DNA of 37,432 nt from Lactobacillus laiwuensis. GTDB lineage: Bacteria; Bacillota; Bacilli; Lactobacillales; Lactobacillaceae. Positions 1 to 7,903 of this stretch are shown here, in pieces. The DNA lies in assembly GCF_019972835.1 (NCBI RefSeq), contig NZ_BPPB01000015.1, positions 1-37,432 of the forward strand. The letters run 5' to 3'. The notes under the pieces were generated by a model. It saw only the letters and a program-made list of their open reading frames with translations. It ran no database searches and was not told the DNA's origin. Position 1 is the first letter of the stretch, and the number at the start of each line of letters is the position of its first letter. The translations under genes and the position numbers were made by a program.

Positions 1-7
1 ACAAGGT

Positions 8-43
8 AAAAGAAAAAGAACCAAGCAGTTTATTAGCTGCTTG
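8..43 (-). terminator. Intrinsic terminator after tmRNA
   Basis: Read on the minus strand, the 7-bp stem CAAGCAG/CTGCTTG (22-28 with 37-43) is followed by a T-rich run (TTCTTTTTCTTTT). It lies about 50 nt beyond the mature tmRNA 3' end and is the obvious end of that transcript. Confidence 0.7.
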
Positions 44-73
44 ATTCTATTCATTTAAGCTCTATCAACAGGA

Positions 74-88
74 TTTGACAAAGAGCCA
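74..88. repeat. 15-bp repeat, possible IS end (copy 1)
   Basis: TTTGACAAAGAGCCA occurs here and again, perfectly, at 29625-29639; both copies are preceded by GGAT. The reverse complement begins TGGCTCTTTGTCAAA, which resembles terminal sequences I recall for ISL3-family elements. Here it sits between tmRNA and its terminator with no transposase nearby, so it would be a solo remnant. Family assignment is from memory and uncertain. Confidence 0.35.
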
Positions 89-94
89 TATTTA

Positions 95-457
95 TGGAGG
101 TGAGGGGAATTGAACCCCTGTCCAAACGCATTCCGTCACTGACATCTACGATCATAGTTACATTATTTGAACTTCACTAGTCCAAAACGCCATATAACAG
201 GGCTAGTATGGACTAGCTAACCTGAAATGACTCTTTTTAACTATTCAGATGAGGTAGTTAAACGTAACTCACTAAGTTGATACTTGAATTCAGACGTGAG
301 TAATCCGAAAACAAGCAACACATGCGCCTAAACTAGGCAGCTAATGCGTAAGAATTTTCTTTATTTGCAGTTATAAAACTGTGACGTTTTTACGTAGACG
401 TGACCTACGAACCGCAGTCAATGCGAATCTACGCCTGTCGAATCCCAAAACACCCCC
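95..457 (-). ncRNA. ssrA: tmRNA (transfer-messenger RNA)
   Basis: Ribosome rescue RNA: charged with alanine, it enters stalled ribosomes and adds a degradation tag. The 5' end GGGGGUG (457 downward) pairs with the 3' end CACCUCC before the terminal A at 95. The 5' part reads GGGAUUCGACAGG, and the 3' T-arm reads GGGGUUCAAUUCCCC, both hallmark tmRNA sequences. The tag frame runs from GCA at 368 to TAG at 333 and encodes ANKENSYALAA, ending in the YALAA typical of lactobacilli. Length of 363 nt is normal. A TATAAT -10 box lies at 474-479 on the minus strand, slightly upstream of the mature 5' end, as expected for a precursor trimmed by RNase P. Confidence 0.95.
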
Positions 458-752
458 GCTTTGGGTAACAATAATTATAACATAATAGAGCAATCTTGCC
501 TAATATTAACTCAAATACAGAACTATAACATTAATTTGATTAAAGATTATTTTTAAGCGTTTATTTGCACAAATAATTATACCTGATAAAAATTATTATA
601 AAATATATAGTATTTTGTCTTAACTGCGCACTGAATTACTATGAAATATTGGTTATAGAAATACTAGGAAACTCTGCCTACCATAAAAAAGTCAAAACAA
701 AAGAAAACCGCTAAGAAAGTTTCTTAACGGTTCATCCATTTGTCTACTATTA
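458..752. other. Intergenic: tmRNA promoter and ackA terminator
   Basis: This AT-rich stretch of about 295 bp holds the likely tmRNA promoter (TATAAT at 474-479, minus) and, at its far end, the ackA terminator. I see no coding frame with a ribosome-binding site in between. Confidence 0.6.
697..734 (-). terminator. ackA terminator
   Basis: On the minus strand an imperfect stem, AACCGTTAAGAAA with TTTCTTAGCGGTT, is followed by TTCTTTTGTTTT. It lies about 20 nt past the ackA stop codon. Confidence 0.75.
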
Positions 753-1937
753 TTAATTTAAATGTGCTAATCGAACTACATCACGTTCAATCATTAATTC
801 CTCATCAGTTGGAATAATTAGAGCTTTAATCTTTGAATCTGGTTTAGTAATAAATTTCTCGCCATTGGATTTATTAGCTTCTAAATCAGGCTTTAAGCCA
901 ATGAATTCAAAAGATTTCATTACGTTCTCACGAATACCTGAATCATGCTCTCCCACACCTGCTGTGAAAATAATTGCATCTGCGCCCTTCATTTCCACCA
1001 TATAAGAACCAATATATTGGATAACACGATTAACAAAAATTGCTCTTGCAAGATCAGCTTTTTTATCAGAATTATTCTCTAGATCACGCATATCAGAAGA
1101 AATTTCAGAAATTCCCAACAGGCCAGATTTATCATTCAAAATATCTATCATTTCATTGATATCAATATGGTCTTTATTCATGATATATTGCAAAACAGAT
1201 GGGTCAACATCACCTGAACGTGTACCCATAGTGATACCAGCCAATGGGGTAAAGCCCATAGATGTATCAAAAGACTTACCATCTTTAACTGCAGTGATGG
1301 ATGCACCTGAACCAAGGTGACAAACAATTAACCTTAAATCTTTAACATCTTTACCCAACATCTGAGCAGCGCGTCCTACAATATAACGAACAGAAGTACC
1401 ATGAGCACCATACTTACGAACACCATATTTTTCATAATAATGATAAGGAATTGAGTACATATAGTGAACTGGGTCTAAAGTTTGATGGAATGAGGTATCG
1501 AAAACGCCTACTTCAGGAACACCAGGCAGCAATTTCATAAAAGCTTCAATTCCTTTACCTTCAGCTGGATTATGAAGTGGTGCATATTCCTTTAAATCAT
1601 AAATTTTTTGTAGATTTTTCTTATCAATCAGAGCAGAATCTTTAAAGTCTTCTCCTCCTGCAACTATTCTATGTCCAACACCTACAATTTCACTCAAATC
1701 GCTAATCACATGGTATTCTTTTAAAGCCTTAAGCAGCAAATTAACAGCAGTTTCCTGATCTGGAATTGCTACATCCTCAGCGTGTTTTTCACCATTAGCC
1801 AATTCAATTTCAAAGGAAGAGCCATCAATACCAACTCTGTCAGCAAGTCCGCTTGCTAAAACCTTTTCTTCAGGTAAAGCAAACAACTTATATTTAAATG
1901 AAGAACTGCCTGAGTTGATTGCTAAAACTTTTTTCAT
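753..1937 (-). CDS. ackA: Acetate kinase
   Basis: Catalyses acetyl phosphate + ADP to acetate + ATP in the cytoplasm, the ATP-yielding end of the phosphoketolase/Pta branch. The 394 residues match the family's usual length. Visible signatures are NSGSSSFKYKLF near the N-terminus, GHRIVAGGE (88-96, with Arg90), VFDTSFH (catalytic Asp147), HLGSGAS (207-213), and GTRSGDVDPS with Arg240. TAGVGEH near the C-terminus is the adenosine-binding region. The ATG is preceded by GGAGGAATT at good spacing. It follows the YtxK-like methyltransferase by about 40 nt on the same strand, an order also found in Bacillus, and ends at its own terminator. Confidence 0.96.
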   Translation of the reverse strand: MKKVLAINSGSSSFKYKLFALPEEKVLASGLADRVGIDGSSFEIELANGEKHAEDVAIPDQETAVNLLLKALKEYHVISDLSEIVGVGHRIVAGGEDFKDSALIDKKNLQKIYDLKEYAPLHNPAEGKGIEAFMKLLPGVPEVGVFDTSFHQTLDPVHYMYSIPYHYYEKYGVRKYGAHGTSVRYIVGRAAQMLGKDVKDLRLIVCHLGSGASITAVKDGKSFDTSMGFTPLAGITMGTRSGDVDPSVLQYIMNKDHIDINEMIDILNDKSGLLGISEISSDMRDLENNSDKKADLARAIFVNRVIQYIGSYMVEMKGADAIIFTAGVGEHDSGIRENVMKSFEFIGLKPDLEANKSNGEKFITKPDSKIKALIIPTDEELMIERDVVRLAHLN

Positions 1938-1980
1938 AAATCTAATTCCTCCATAAACATGACTTTATAAATTTCACAAA

Positions 1981-2982
1981 TCAATCAATGTTTTTAGTAT
2001 ACCACTCATTTAGTTTAACATTAAGCTTTATTAGGTCCTGTTCACTTTTAAATGAGTCTAACTTTGTGAGAAAAACTTCACTATTTCTGATATCTTTTCC
2101 ATGATTTTGAAAGGCTATAATTGATTTTTGATTAAATTTATTTTGAAAGGCACTGTCCGGTAACTCAATTATTGCACGCAGAAAAACCTTATCAGTTAGC
2201 CATGGCATAAAGTCACTACCACCCTTGCCAGACAAAATATTTTGAGGCACAATTAGGAAAGCATAACCACCGGCTTTAAGATTTTTAATGATCTGTTCAA
2301 TAAATAAAAGATGAGCAAGCGAATGACCATTTTCAGATTTGGTAGCAAAATTTTTGGCATTTTTATCAAGTGGATAATAGCCAACTGGCAAATCGCTTAC
2401 TACAACATCAGGGCTTTTAAACATCCATGGAGTTAAAGCATCCTGACAAAACATTTCGATATCAATATCATTCAAATGAGCTTCGATATCAGCAAAGCTC
2501 AACATTTCTTCATCATTATCAATACCATAAAGTTCAAAATCAGACTTCGAATGATTTGCACTTTTCAACTGATTAATCACAGAAAATAATAAATTCCCAG
2601 TTCCAATTGCTGGATCAGTGATTATCAATTTTTCTTTTGGTAAAAGTTTTAACATAAACATTGCAATCACTGTTGAAATCGCTGGCGGTGTTGGCATTTG
2701 ATTGACATCTAGTCCATCTTCATTAACCGCTTTTAAAGTTAAATAAGTAAAGATCTGCAACTTTAAATTATTGGAAAGTTCATTATAATTTAATTTTGCA
2801 TATTTTTGACTCAATTTTTGAACCGTTTTTTTGTCGGGAGCTCCCAGCTCAACCTTAATTTGATTATTTTCGAGATTATCAAAAGTTTCTGTCAGAGCTT
2901 CACCAAATGAGACATTCAGTGCCTCTTGTAAACAGTTAACACAGTCTAAGAAATTATTAAACAGTTTTTCTATATTATCCAT
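1981..2982 (-). CDS. YtxK-family class I SAM-dependent methyltransferase
   Basis: 333 residues with the fold of an N6-adenine DNA methyltransferase. Motif I appears as DPAIGTGNLLF (about 141-151) for SAM binding, followed by LYGIDNDEEML with the acidic residue that contacts the SAM ribose. The position of the catalytic (N/D/S)PP(Y/F) motif reads VVVSDLPVGYYP, so the second residue pair is altered, as I recall for the YtxK group. No target-recognition domain or restriction partner is present, so it is unlikely to be a restriction-modification enzyme. It lies downstream of comGG and just upstream of ackA, with a good AAGGGGAATA ribosome site; its substrate is unknown. It may be co-transcribed with the comG genes, since no terminator is visible between them. 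Confidence 0.8.
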   Translation of the reverse strand: MDNIEKLFNNFLDCVNCLQEALNVSFGEALTETFDNLENNQIKVELGAPDKKTVQKLSQKYAKLNYNELSNNLKLQIFTYLTLKAVNEDGLDVNQMPTPPAISTVIAMFMLKLLPKEKLIITDPAIGTGNLLFSVINQLKSANHSKSDFELYGIDNDEEMLSFADIEAHLNDIDIEMFCQDALTPWMFKSPDVVVSDLPVGYYPLDKNAKNFATKSENGHSLAHLLFIEQIIKNLKAGGYAFLIVPQNILSGKGGSDFMPWLTDKVFLRAIIELPDSAFQNKFNQKSIIAFQNHGKDIRNSEVFLTKLDSFKSEQDLIKLNVKLNEWYTKNID

Positions 2983-3042
2983 TGCTTATTCCCCTTATCT
3001 CTTAAACATTTTAATAGAAGAAAGGCAATTAGAGCAAGAGAA

Positions 3043-3207
3043 TCAATCATTAATTAAATATTCAATTAATAAAAAATCATTTTCCATACTTTCTTGATAA
3101 ATATCCAGATAAAATTGAATAAAAATTAAACAAGTGATTAATACCAGAATGCTGCTAAGAAACGCGTTAGCTTTTAGTCTTAGGCTTTTGTTTTTGTTTT
3201 TGCTCAT
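3043..3207 (-). CDS. comGG: ComGG-like competence pilus small protein (54 aa)
   Basis: A 54-residue protein starts at ATG 3207 behind GAAGGAATTAA and overlaps the end of comGF by about 40 nt. It has a very basic start (MSKNKNKSLRLKAN), one hydrophobic segment (FLSSILVLITCLIFIQFYL) and a short acidic tail ending LLIEYLIND. That is the layout of the last minor component of the Gram-positive competence pilus, though ComGG is poorly conserved and usually longer (about 100 or more residues). Position in the operon is the main argument for the name. It lacks the GFxxxE prepilin cleavage motif seen in the other pilins. It could be a truncated version, since the sequence after the stop is AT-rich and non-coding. 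Confidence 0.6.
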   Translation of the reverse strand: MSKNKNKSLRLKANAFLSSILVLITCLIFIQFYLDIYQESMENDFLLIEYLIND

Positions 3208-3745
3208 TTAATTCCTTCTCTTTATTTTTTGGTCTAGTGCCAAATTTGAAATATAACTCTGATTTTCTGCCATCTGCTTCCGTAACATTTATTTGCAACA
3301 TTTTATCTCTAGTGGTAAAACTGGACTTTTTTACATTTAATAATAGCGGCATGTGTCCACCTTCAGGAGTAGTCACACGTAACATCTTTTTATATTGTGC
3401 CAAACGATATATTGTATCGTTTCCTTGCGCATCAATTTTTTCAAAAACAGCCTTTTCAGAATTGGATCTCTCTGGTAAAGTAAATACTCTTTGGCTATCT
3501 TTACCCTTAATAAACCGGTTTAGCTGCACGTAAGAAAATACAATGTCGTCAGTGCGATGTTGAACTTTATTTGCTAATGTAAGACTTTTTAATAAATTCT
3601 GTAGAATCAGTACTACGATCAATGTTATAAAGACCGCAAACACAGCTTCTGCCAAAATAAAGCCTTTAGGTTTTAATTTTGTATATCTTTTCTTCTGTCT
3701 TATCATAAATGCTATTTTTACCATTAAGCTCATAAATGTGATCAT
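3167..3745 (-). CDS. comGF: Competence type IV pilus minor pilin ComGF
   Basis: Minor pilin of the DNA-uptake pseudopilus. After a basic leader (RQKKRYTKLKPKG) comes FILAEAVFAVFITLIVVLIL, a prepilin-type hydrophobic helix with cleavage expected after the Gly and Glu at mature position 5. The remainder is a soluble beta-rich domain with a Lys-rich C-terminal tail (about KNKEKELNEQKQKQKPKTK). The frame opens at 3745, but internal ATGs at 3733, 3724 and 3703 are equally possible; starting at 3703 gives a leader of normal pilin size. The beginning overlaps the end of comGE by up to 80 nt, typical of this tightly packed operon. Confidence 0.82.
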   Translation of the reverse strand: MITFMSLMVKIAFMIRQKKRYTKLKPKGFILAEAVFAVFITLIVVLILQNLLKSLTLANKVQHRTDDIVFSYVQLNRFIKGKDSQRVFTLPERSNSEKAVFEKIDAQGNDTIYRLAQYKKMLRVTTPEGGHMPLLLNVKKSSFTTRDKMLQINVTEADGRKSELYFKFGTRPKNKEKELNEQKQKQKPKTKS

Positions 3746-3944
3746 GAACTAATATTCTTTTTATTTCATGCTCTTTTAAAACGCGCCAAGCATATGCTCG
3801 ATCAGTTTTTTGCTCTATTCTGCGCTCGATTATTCTACTTTCTCTGACAGTTAATGCTAAGGTCGTGACACCCATTAGAGCAATCATTAGACTAATCATG
3901 CTCTCCATCATCAAAAAGCCGCTTTTTTTCCTATTTACCATCAA
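3666..3944 (-). CDS. comGE: Competence type IV pilus minor pilin ComGE
   Basis: A 92-residue minor pilin with the leader NRKKSG followed by FLMMESMISLMIALMGVTTLAL, a prepilin helix with Glu at mature position 5. The rest is a short charged domain. The ATG at 3941 is probably the true start rather than the TTG one codon earlier; it overlaps the comGD stop. ComGE is recognised mainly by position between comGD and comGF and by the prepilin motif. Confidence 0.8.
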   Translation of the reverse strand: MMVNRKKSGFLMMESMISLMIALMGVTTLALTVRESRIIERRIEQKTDRAYAWRVLKEHEIKRILVHDHIYELNGKNSIYDKTEEKIYKIKT

Positions 3945-4362
3945 TTGCTCGTCCCCAGGTCATTTGCAACTTCACTCTTCGAGTGTATTGATGGTTACAA
4001 ACAGTGATTGTGTGAGGTGGTAATGAGCCACTAATTGAAATTTTCAATAGACTTAAGTTGCTTATACTTATTTGTGGTTTCATTTTTATTATCTGCGGCT
4101 TTTTTCCACCAATAATTATCAATTTTTTTGACGGAGGATAATATCTGACTATACTTGTGCGATTTTGTATTGCTGATCTTCTTGCTGCATGTTCAATAGA
4201 GCTCTTAATTTCTTCAACTGTATTTTCCAGTATAAGCTTTTCTCTATATTCATTTATTTTTATAGCACCTAAGCTGGCTAAACCAAGCGTAATAGTTAGG
4301 GTAACAACCATTTCAATTAGAGTAAAACCCTGCAGTTTGGACTTATTTAGCATTTCTCTCAA
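3931..4362 (-). CDS. comGD: Competence type IV pilus minor pilin ComGD
   Basis: 143 residues starting with a short basic leader and the class III signal KLQGFTLIEMVVTLTITLG; cleavage by the prepilin peptidase ComC is expected after the Gly. A single N-terminal helix is followed by a beta-rich domain. A cysteine occurs late in the sequence (TVCNHQY). The start may be TTG at 4362 or ATG at 4353; both overlap the comGC end. Translation is probably coupled to comGC. Confidence 0.85.
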   Translation of the reverse strand: MREMLNKSKLQGFTLIEMVVTLTITLGLASLGAIKINEYREKLILENTVEEIKSSIEHAARRSAIQNRTSIVRYYPPSKKLIIIGGKKPQIIKMKPQISISNLSLLKISISGSLPPHTITVCNHQYTRRVKLQMTWGRAIDGK

Positions 4363-4681
4363 CTACGCCATCAGTTACAGTATAGTTTTTAGACTTTGTA
4401 AATTGTTTTTTAGTTAAGTAGCCATCATCAAACATATTTTGAAAGTTAATTTCTTTACCATTACGATCTTTGTCATCCTCATAAAGTGTAGCTTGAGTTT
4501 GCAAGGTTGTTTTAAAAGCATCATTAGTCCTTTCTTTGGCACTATTCTTTTGCTTTGTTAAATTTGGTGCAATGATTATAAGCAGCATCACTATGATTGC
4601 AACCACTACTACCATTTCAATTAAAGTAAAGCCTTTTACCTTGCGTTTCTGAATTCTCAATTTTGTTAAAATGTTTTTCAA
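4343..4681 (-). CDS. comGC: Competence type IV major pilin ComGC
   Basis: Major pilin of the competence pseudopilus. The 112-residue protein has the basic leader RIQKRKVKG, then FTLIEMVVVVAIIVMLLIII, the canonical prepilin helix with Glu5. The soluble part is short and charged (KQKNSAKERTNDAFKTT), as usual for Gram-positive ComGC. The start is TTG, supported by AGGAG eight bases upstream and by lack of a better ATG. It follows comGB by a few bases and overlaps comGD. Confidence 0.93.
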   Translation of the reverse strand: MKNILTKLRIQKRKVKGFTLIEMVVVVAIIVMLLIIIAPNLTKQKNSAKERTNDAFKTTLQTQATLYEDDKDRNGKEINFQNMFDDGYLTKKQFTKSKNYTVTDGVVERNAK

Positions 4682-4690
4682 TTTTTTCTC

Positions 4691-5695
4691 CTATATTTCC
4701 TGCATCATTGCATACATTGGCAATAAAAGTTTCAAATATAATCCAATAATGCATAAACCGATTAAAATAAAACAAATAGGCTGAACATTTACTATTAGTT
4801 TTTCAATTTTTTGTGCCAAGTCATTAAAAAGAGATCGTCCTAATAATAAAAATCTCTTACTCAAATCACCCTTTTTTGAACCAGATTTTAATAGCAATAG
4901 TATTTCATTGGGTAAAAACTGTTCATTTTTAATGATCTCTTCCGGATTCATCCCTCTAGCCAGCTGTTTACCAACTTTTGTTCCTACATATTGCTGTAAA
5001 GATCCCTTAACTTGCATAGCTGAATAGTCACAAATTTTTTGCAAGGAAAAGCCGCTAGCTAGTAAGAGCCCCGCATCATAGATCAAAATATATTTGACAT
5101 AAATTTTGATTAATGGTCCGACAATTGGAAAGTGACTAAGTCTACTCAAAGAGCGATAATCTTGTTTTCTTAGTAACAGAAGTATTCTACACATAAAATA
5201 AACTAAGCCTAGACTCAAAATTAATAAAAGCAATAACAGGTAGTCTCCAGTATGTTCACCAGATTCAGCAAACTGATTAGATACAAAAGTCTGCATAAAT
5301 AGTAGAAGAAAAATCATCATTAACACTAAAATAAATGGGTATGTCATCTCAGATTTTAACTTTTTTATTTGTTCCTGCTTCAAACGAGTAAGAGTCGCAA
5401 TTTGGGTTAAACATTCAATTAGGTTTCCCTGTACCAGTGATAGCTCAATCTGAGTAGCAATAGTCTTGGAAAAACCCAAATTCAACATTTCAGAACTCAG
5501 TTTCTTTCCAGACTGAATTCTTTTACTTAACCTATTAAATAAAGTTTTCTTTTGAGGCCATATTATTGGCATCATTTCCAAACTCGTATTTAATGAAAAG
5601 CCATTTGACAAACTATTTTGTAAATACTCAAGAAATTCTAAGCGCTCTTTGTTTGATAATTTATCCTGCCTGAAATTTTTCAAAGACCAGTTCAC
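4691..5695 (-). CDS. comGB: Competence pilus assembly membrane protein ComGB
   Basis: Inner-membrane platform protein of the competence pilus (type II secretion F / PilC family), 334 residues. Two T2SF-type repeats are visible, each followed by hydrophobic segments: one around 115-175 (FILVLMMIFLLLFM, LLLLLLILSLGLVYFMCRIL), the other at the C-terminus (PICFILIGLCIIGLYLKLL). The first repeat contains LSNGFSLNTSLEMM and the second LLLASGFSLQKICDY, the GxSLxxAL-like motif of the family. The start is GTG with GAGAGGA upstream, overlapping the end of comGA by 35 nt. Confidence 0.92.
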   Translation of the reverse strand: MNWSLKNFRQDKLSNKERLEFLEYLQNSLSNGFSLNTSLEMMPIIWPQKKTLFNRLSKRIQSGKKLSSEMLNLGFSKTIATQIELSLVQGNLIECLTQIATLTRLKQEQIKKLKSEMTYPFILVLMMIFLLLFMQTFVSNQFAESGEHTGDYLLLLLLILSLGLVYFMCRILLLLRKQDYRSLSRLSHFPIVGPLIKIYVKYILIYDAGLLLASGFSLQKICDYSAMQVKGSLQQYVGTKVGKQLARGMNPEEIIKNEQFLPNEILLLLKSGSKKGDLSKRFLLLGRSLFNDLAQKIEKLIVNVQPICFILIGLCIIGLYLKLLLPMYAMMQEI

Positions 5696-6635
5696 TAATT
5701 TTATTCCTCTCTTTTAGCATGACCAAATTTTGATGCCAATTAACATAATCATCTCGCCTATGCTTGCTTATGTCTGCCTGTAGTTGATGTCCACTATCAA
5801 TATCCATTAAGCAGGCAAAGCCCGTATTAGTTGGCAGTAGGCGTTGATAACTGACCGCGGTCAGGCAGTTGTAAAGATCAGCCGTGTTAATCTGCAAACT
5901 TTCTAATCTCGAAAATGTTTGCAAAGTACTTTTAGCATGGACAGTTGCTAAAACAAGATGACCACTTAAAGCAGCATCTACTGCAAGCTTGGCCGTTATT
6001 GCATTCCTGATTTCACCGATTATTAGAATATCTGGTCTATGACGCAAAGCTGCTTCAAGCAACCTGGAATATGTAATTTCTGCTGTAAGATTAACCTGCG
6101 TTTGCAAAAAATTTATTTCATGTATTTCGACTGGATCTTCAATTGTCATGACCATCTGATTTCGACCAATCATTTTTGCTAAGTTATACATAGTTGTAGT
6201 CTTACCAGAGCCAGTTGGACCACTAGTGATTATTAATCCTCTTTGTTGCGCCAAAGTTTTCAGAATTTCTATTTGTTCATCAAAAAAATATTTACCTGTA
6301 TTGATCTGATAAATAATTCTAATTACCAGTGATTCACAGTCATTAAAGTCTCCAATACTGGATAAACGCAGATAATATATTTGATCGTGAAAATGATACT
6401 CAAAAGCTCCTACTTGCGGCCTGCGATGTTCGGCAATATCCATTTGAGCAGCAAATTTCAAAAAATTGATCATTTCTTTGCCTTCATTTATAGAATATTC
6501 TGCTTGATTTTCTAAACCAGTTATTGTGCGCAATTTAACAACTAAATTATCTCCAACTATTAAAAAGAAAATGTCACTCGCATGCTCATTTATCGCATCT
6601 TCAATTAAAGAATTAACAGCTTCTTTGATTTTCAT
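5661..6635 (-). CDS. comGA: Competence pilus assembly ATPase ComGA
   Basis: Cytoplasmic hexameric ATPase that powers assembly of the DNA-uptake pilus (GspE/PilB family). Walker A is GPTGSGKTTT (139-148), the Asp box is TIEDPVE (about 164-170), and Walker B is ILIIGEIR (203-210). HxxR-type residues follow in LEAALRHRPD and LVLATVHAKST. At 324 residues it lacks the long N1 domain of PilB, as normal for ComGA. The ATG is preceded by AAAGGAGG. It is the first gene of a seven-gene operon whose members overlap. The control region is upstream at 6636-6900; I could not identify a convincing ComX box. Confidence 0.95.
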   Translation of the reverse strand: MKIKEAVNSLIEDAINEHASDIFFLIVGDNLVVKLRTITGLENQAEYSINEGKEMINFLKFAAQMDIAEHRRPQVGAFEYHFHDQIYYLRLSSIGDFNDCESLVIRIIYQINTGKYFFDEQIEILKTLAQQRGLIITSGPTGSGKTTTMYNLAKMIGRNQMVMTIEDPVEIHEINFLQTQVNLTAEITYSRLLEAALRHRPDILIIGEIRNAITAKLAVDAALSGHLVLATVHAKSTLQTFSRLESLQINTADLYNCLTAVSYQRLLPTNTGFACLMDIDSGHQLQADISKHRRDDYVNWHQNLVMLKERNKISELVFEKFQAG

Positions 6636-6904
6636 AAAAACCTCCTTTCCTTGCTACCATAATTAATTACGCAAAAAATTAAATTTTTTTCAGATATATT
6701 CAAAAAAGACTGGAAATCTTCACAATTAAATTTATAAAATAGATATCAGAAATTATTCAGGCTTTGATTATATTTTATTTACTCAAACAATAAAGCCGTA
6801 CGTTAGTGCTGCTTTTACTCATTAAATACTCATTCATAATACGATTTAAAAACATACTTATTAAAGAAGACAAGGCAGAGAAGTTGAAAAAATAATTTTA
6901 GACA
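6636..6904. promoter_or_regulatory. comG upstream region
   Basis: About 270 AT-rich bases separate comGA from the yebC terminator. On the minus strand a TATAAT occurs (about 6770) without a good -35 partner, and a sequence TGCGTAATTAATTATGG lies about 25-40 nt before the ribosome site, only faintly like a competence sigma-factor site (TACGAATA). I see no coding frame here. The competence promoter is expected in this stretch but cannot be placed. Confidence 0.35.
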
Positions 6905-6944
6905 TAAAAAATTCTCTAAAATCGAATTTTCGATTCTAGAGAAC
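6905..6944 (-). terminator. yebC terminator
   Basis: Minus-strand stem TTCTCTAGAATCGA with TCGATTTTAGAGAA, loop AAAT, followed by TTTTTTATG. It starts about 20 nt past the yebC stop and insulates it from comGA. Confidence 0.85.
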
Positions 6945-6967
6945 CCATTAAATTAAGTGAATATTTT

Positions 6968-7696
6968 TTATTCTTCGTCAGCTGCAGCTGTATAGACATT
7001 CTGAACGTCATCGTCATCTTCTAGGGCATCAACTAAATGGTCAAATTGTTCTTTTTTGTCATCTGGCACAGGCGTGGTATTTTCAGGTATCATTGTCAAT
7101 TCTGCATTAGCTAACTTATAGCCATCTTTTTCAAGTGCATCCCGAACTTGTGCAAATTGTTTCGGATCTGTATAAATTTCATAAGCATCATCGCTGGTTT
7201 GCAAGTCATCTCCACCAGCATCCATAACGTCAAGCAACATCTGATCTTCATCAGCATCAGTAGTTGTGCGGTCAATGACAATATAACCTTTACGATTGAA
7301 CATATAAGCAACAGAACCAGTTGCTCCTAAAGAACCACCATTACGAGTAAACGCTACTCTGACAGCAGAAGCAGTCCGATTCTTATTATCAGTCAGTGCT
7401 TCAACAAAGATAGCTACACCACCTGGTGCGTATCCCTCATAAGTAATTTCATCATAATGTTCTTCTGAATTGCCTTCTGCCTTTTTAATAGCACGGTCAA
7501 TATTTGACTTAGGCATATTATTAGCATGGGCCTTGTCCATTACCATACGCAAGTTAGGATTTCCGGAAGGGTCAGGACCACCATTCTTTGCAGCCATGTA
7601 AATTTCACGAGATAATTTTTGGAAAATCTTACCCCTCTTTGCGTCTTGTGCATTCTTGCGGCCTTGAATATTGTGCCATTTTGAGTGTCCTGACAT
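6968..7696 (-). CDS. yebC: YebC/PmpR family protein (TACO1-like)
   Basis: 242-residue cytoplasmic protein beginning [18 protein letters not shown], the diagnostic start of the YebC/TACO1 family. Further signatures are [28 protein letters not shown] and the [18 protein letters not shown] segment; the acidic C-terminus (about [20 protein letters not shown]) is also typical. Family members have been described as DNA-binding regulators and more recently as translation factors that relieve ribosome stalling; the sequence does not decide between these. ATG start behind GAAGGATT. Monocistronic, with its own terminator. Confidence 0.95.
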   Translation of the reverse strand: MSGHSKWHNIQGRKNAQDAKRGKIFQKLSREIYMAAKNGGPDPSGNPNLRMVMDKAHANNMPKSNIDRAIKKAEGNSEEHYDEITYEGYAPGGVAIFVEALTDNKNRTASAVRVAFTRNGGSLGATGSVAYMFNRKGYIVIDRTTTDADEDQMLLDVMDAGGDDLQTSDDAYEIYTDPKQFAQVRDALEKDGYKLANAELTMIPENTTPVPDDKKEQFDHLVDALEDDDDVQNVYTAAADEE

Positions 7697-7738
7697 TTAA
7701 GAATCCTTCTTTCTTTTCTTATCATTAACGTTATTATC

Positions 7739-7816
7739 TTACCGCACAGGACCATAAATTTCAATACAAGCAACTATTTCTCCTGATTTTTTAATTAAAT
7801 ATGAATGTGCTTTCAT
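7739..7816 (-). CDS. Possible 25-codon small ORF upstream of yebC
   Basis: ATG at 7816 opens a 25-residue frame beginning MKAHSYLIKKSGEIVA and ending IYGPVR, about 40 nt upstream of yebC on the same strand. The residue mix looks protein-like, but there is no clear ribosome site and no known homologue I can name. It could be a leader peptide, a gene remnant or chance. Confidence 0.2.
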   Translation of the reverse strand: MKAHSYLIKKSGEIVACIEIYGPVR

Positions 7817-7903
7817 TAAAATAAGTTTCTCTAGCCTCTGGTCATCTTTTTATTTAATTAGTAAAATAAAAACATTAGTTGTTTTTCAAAGGAGAGAACT
7901 TTA

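Noticed and set aside
3237..3533. Plus-strand 98-codon frame opposite comGF
   Set aside because: Lies fully antisense to a recognised pilin gene, has no ribosome site and no sensible residue pattern.
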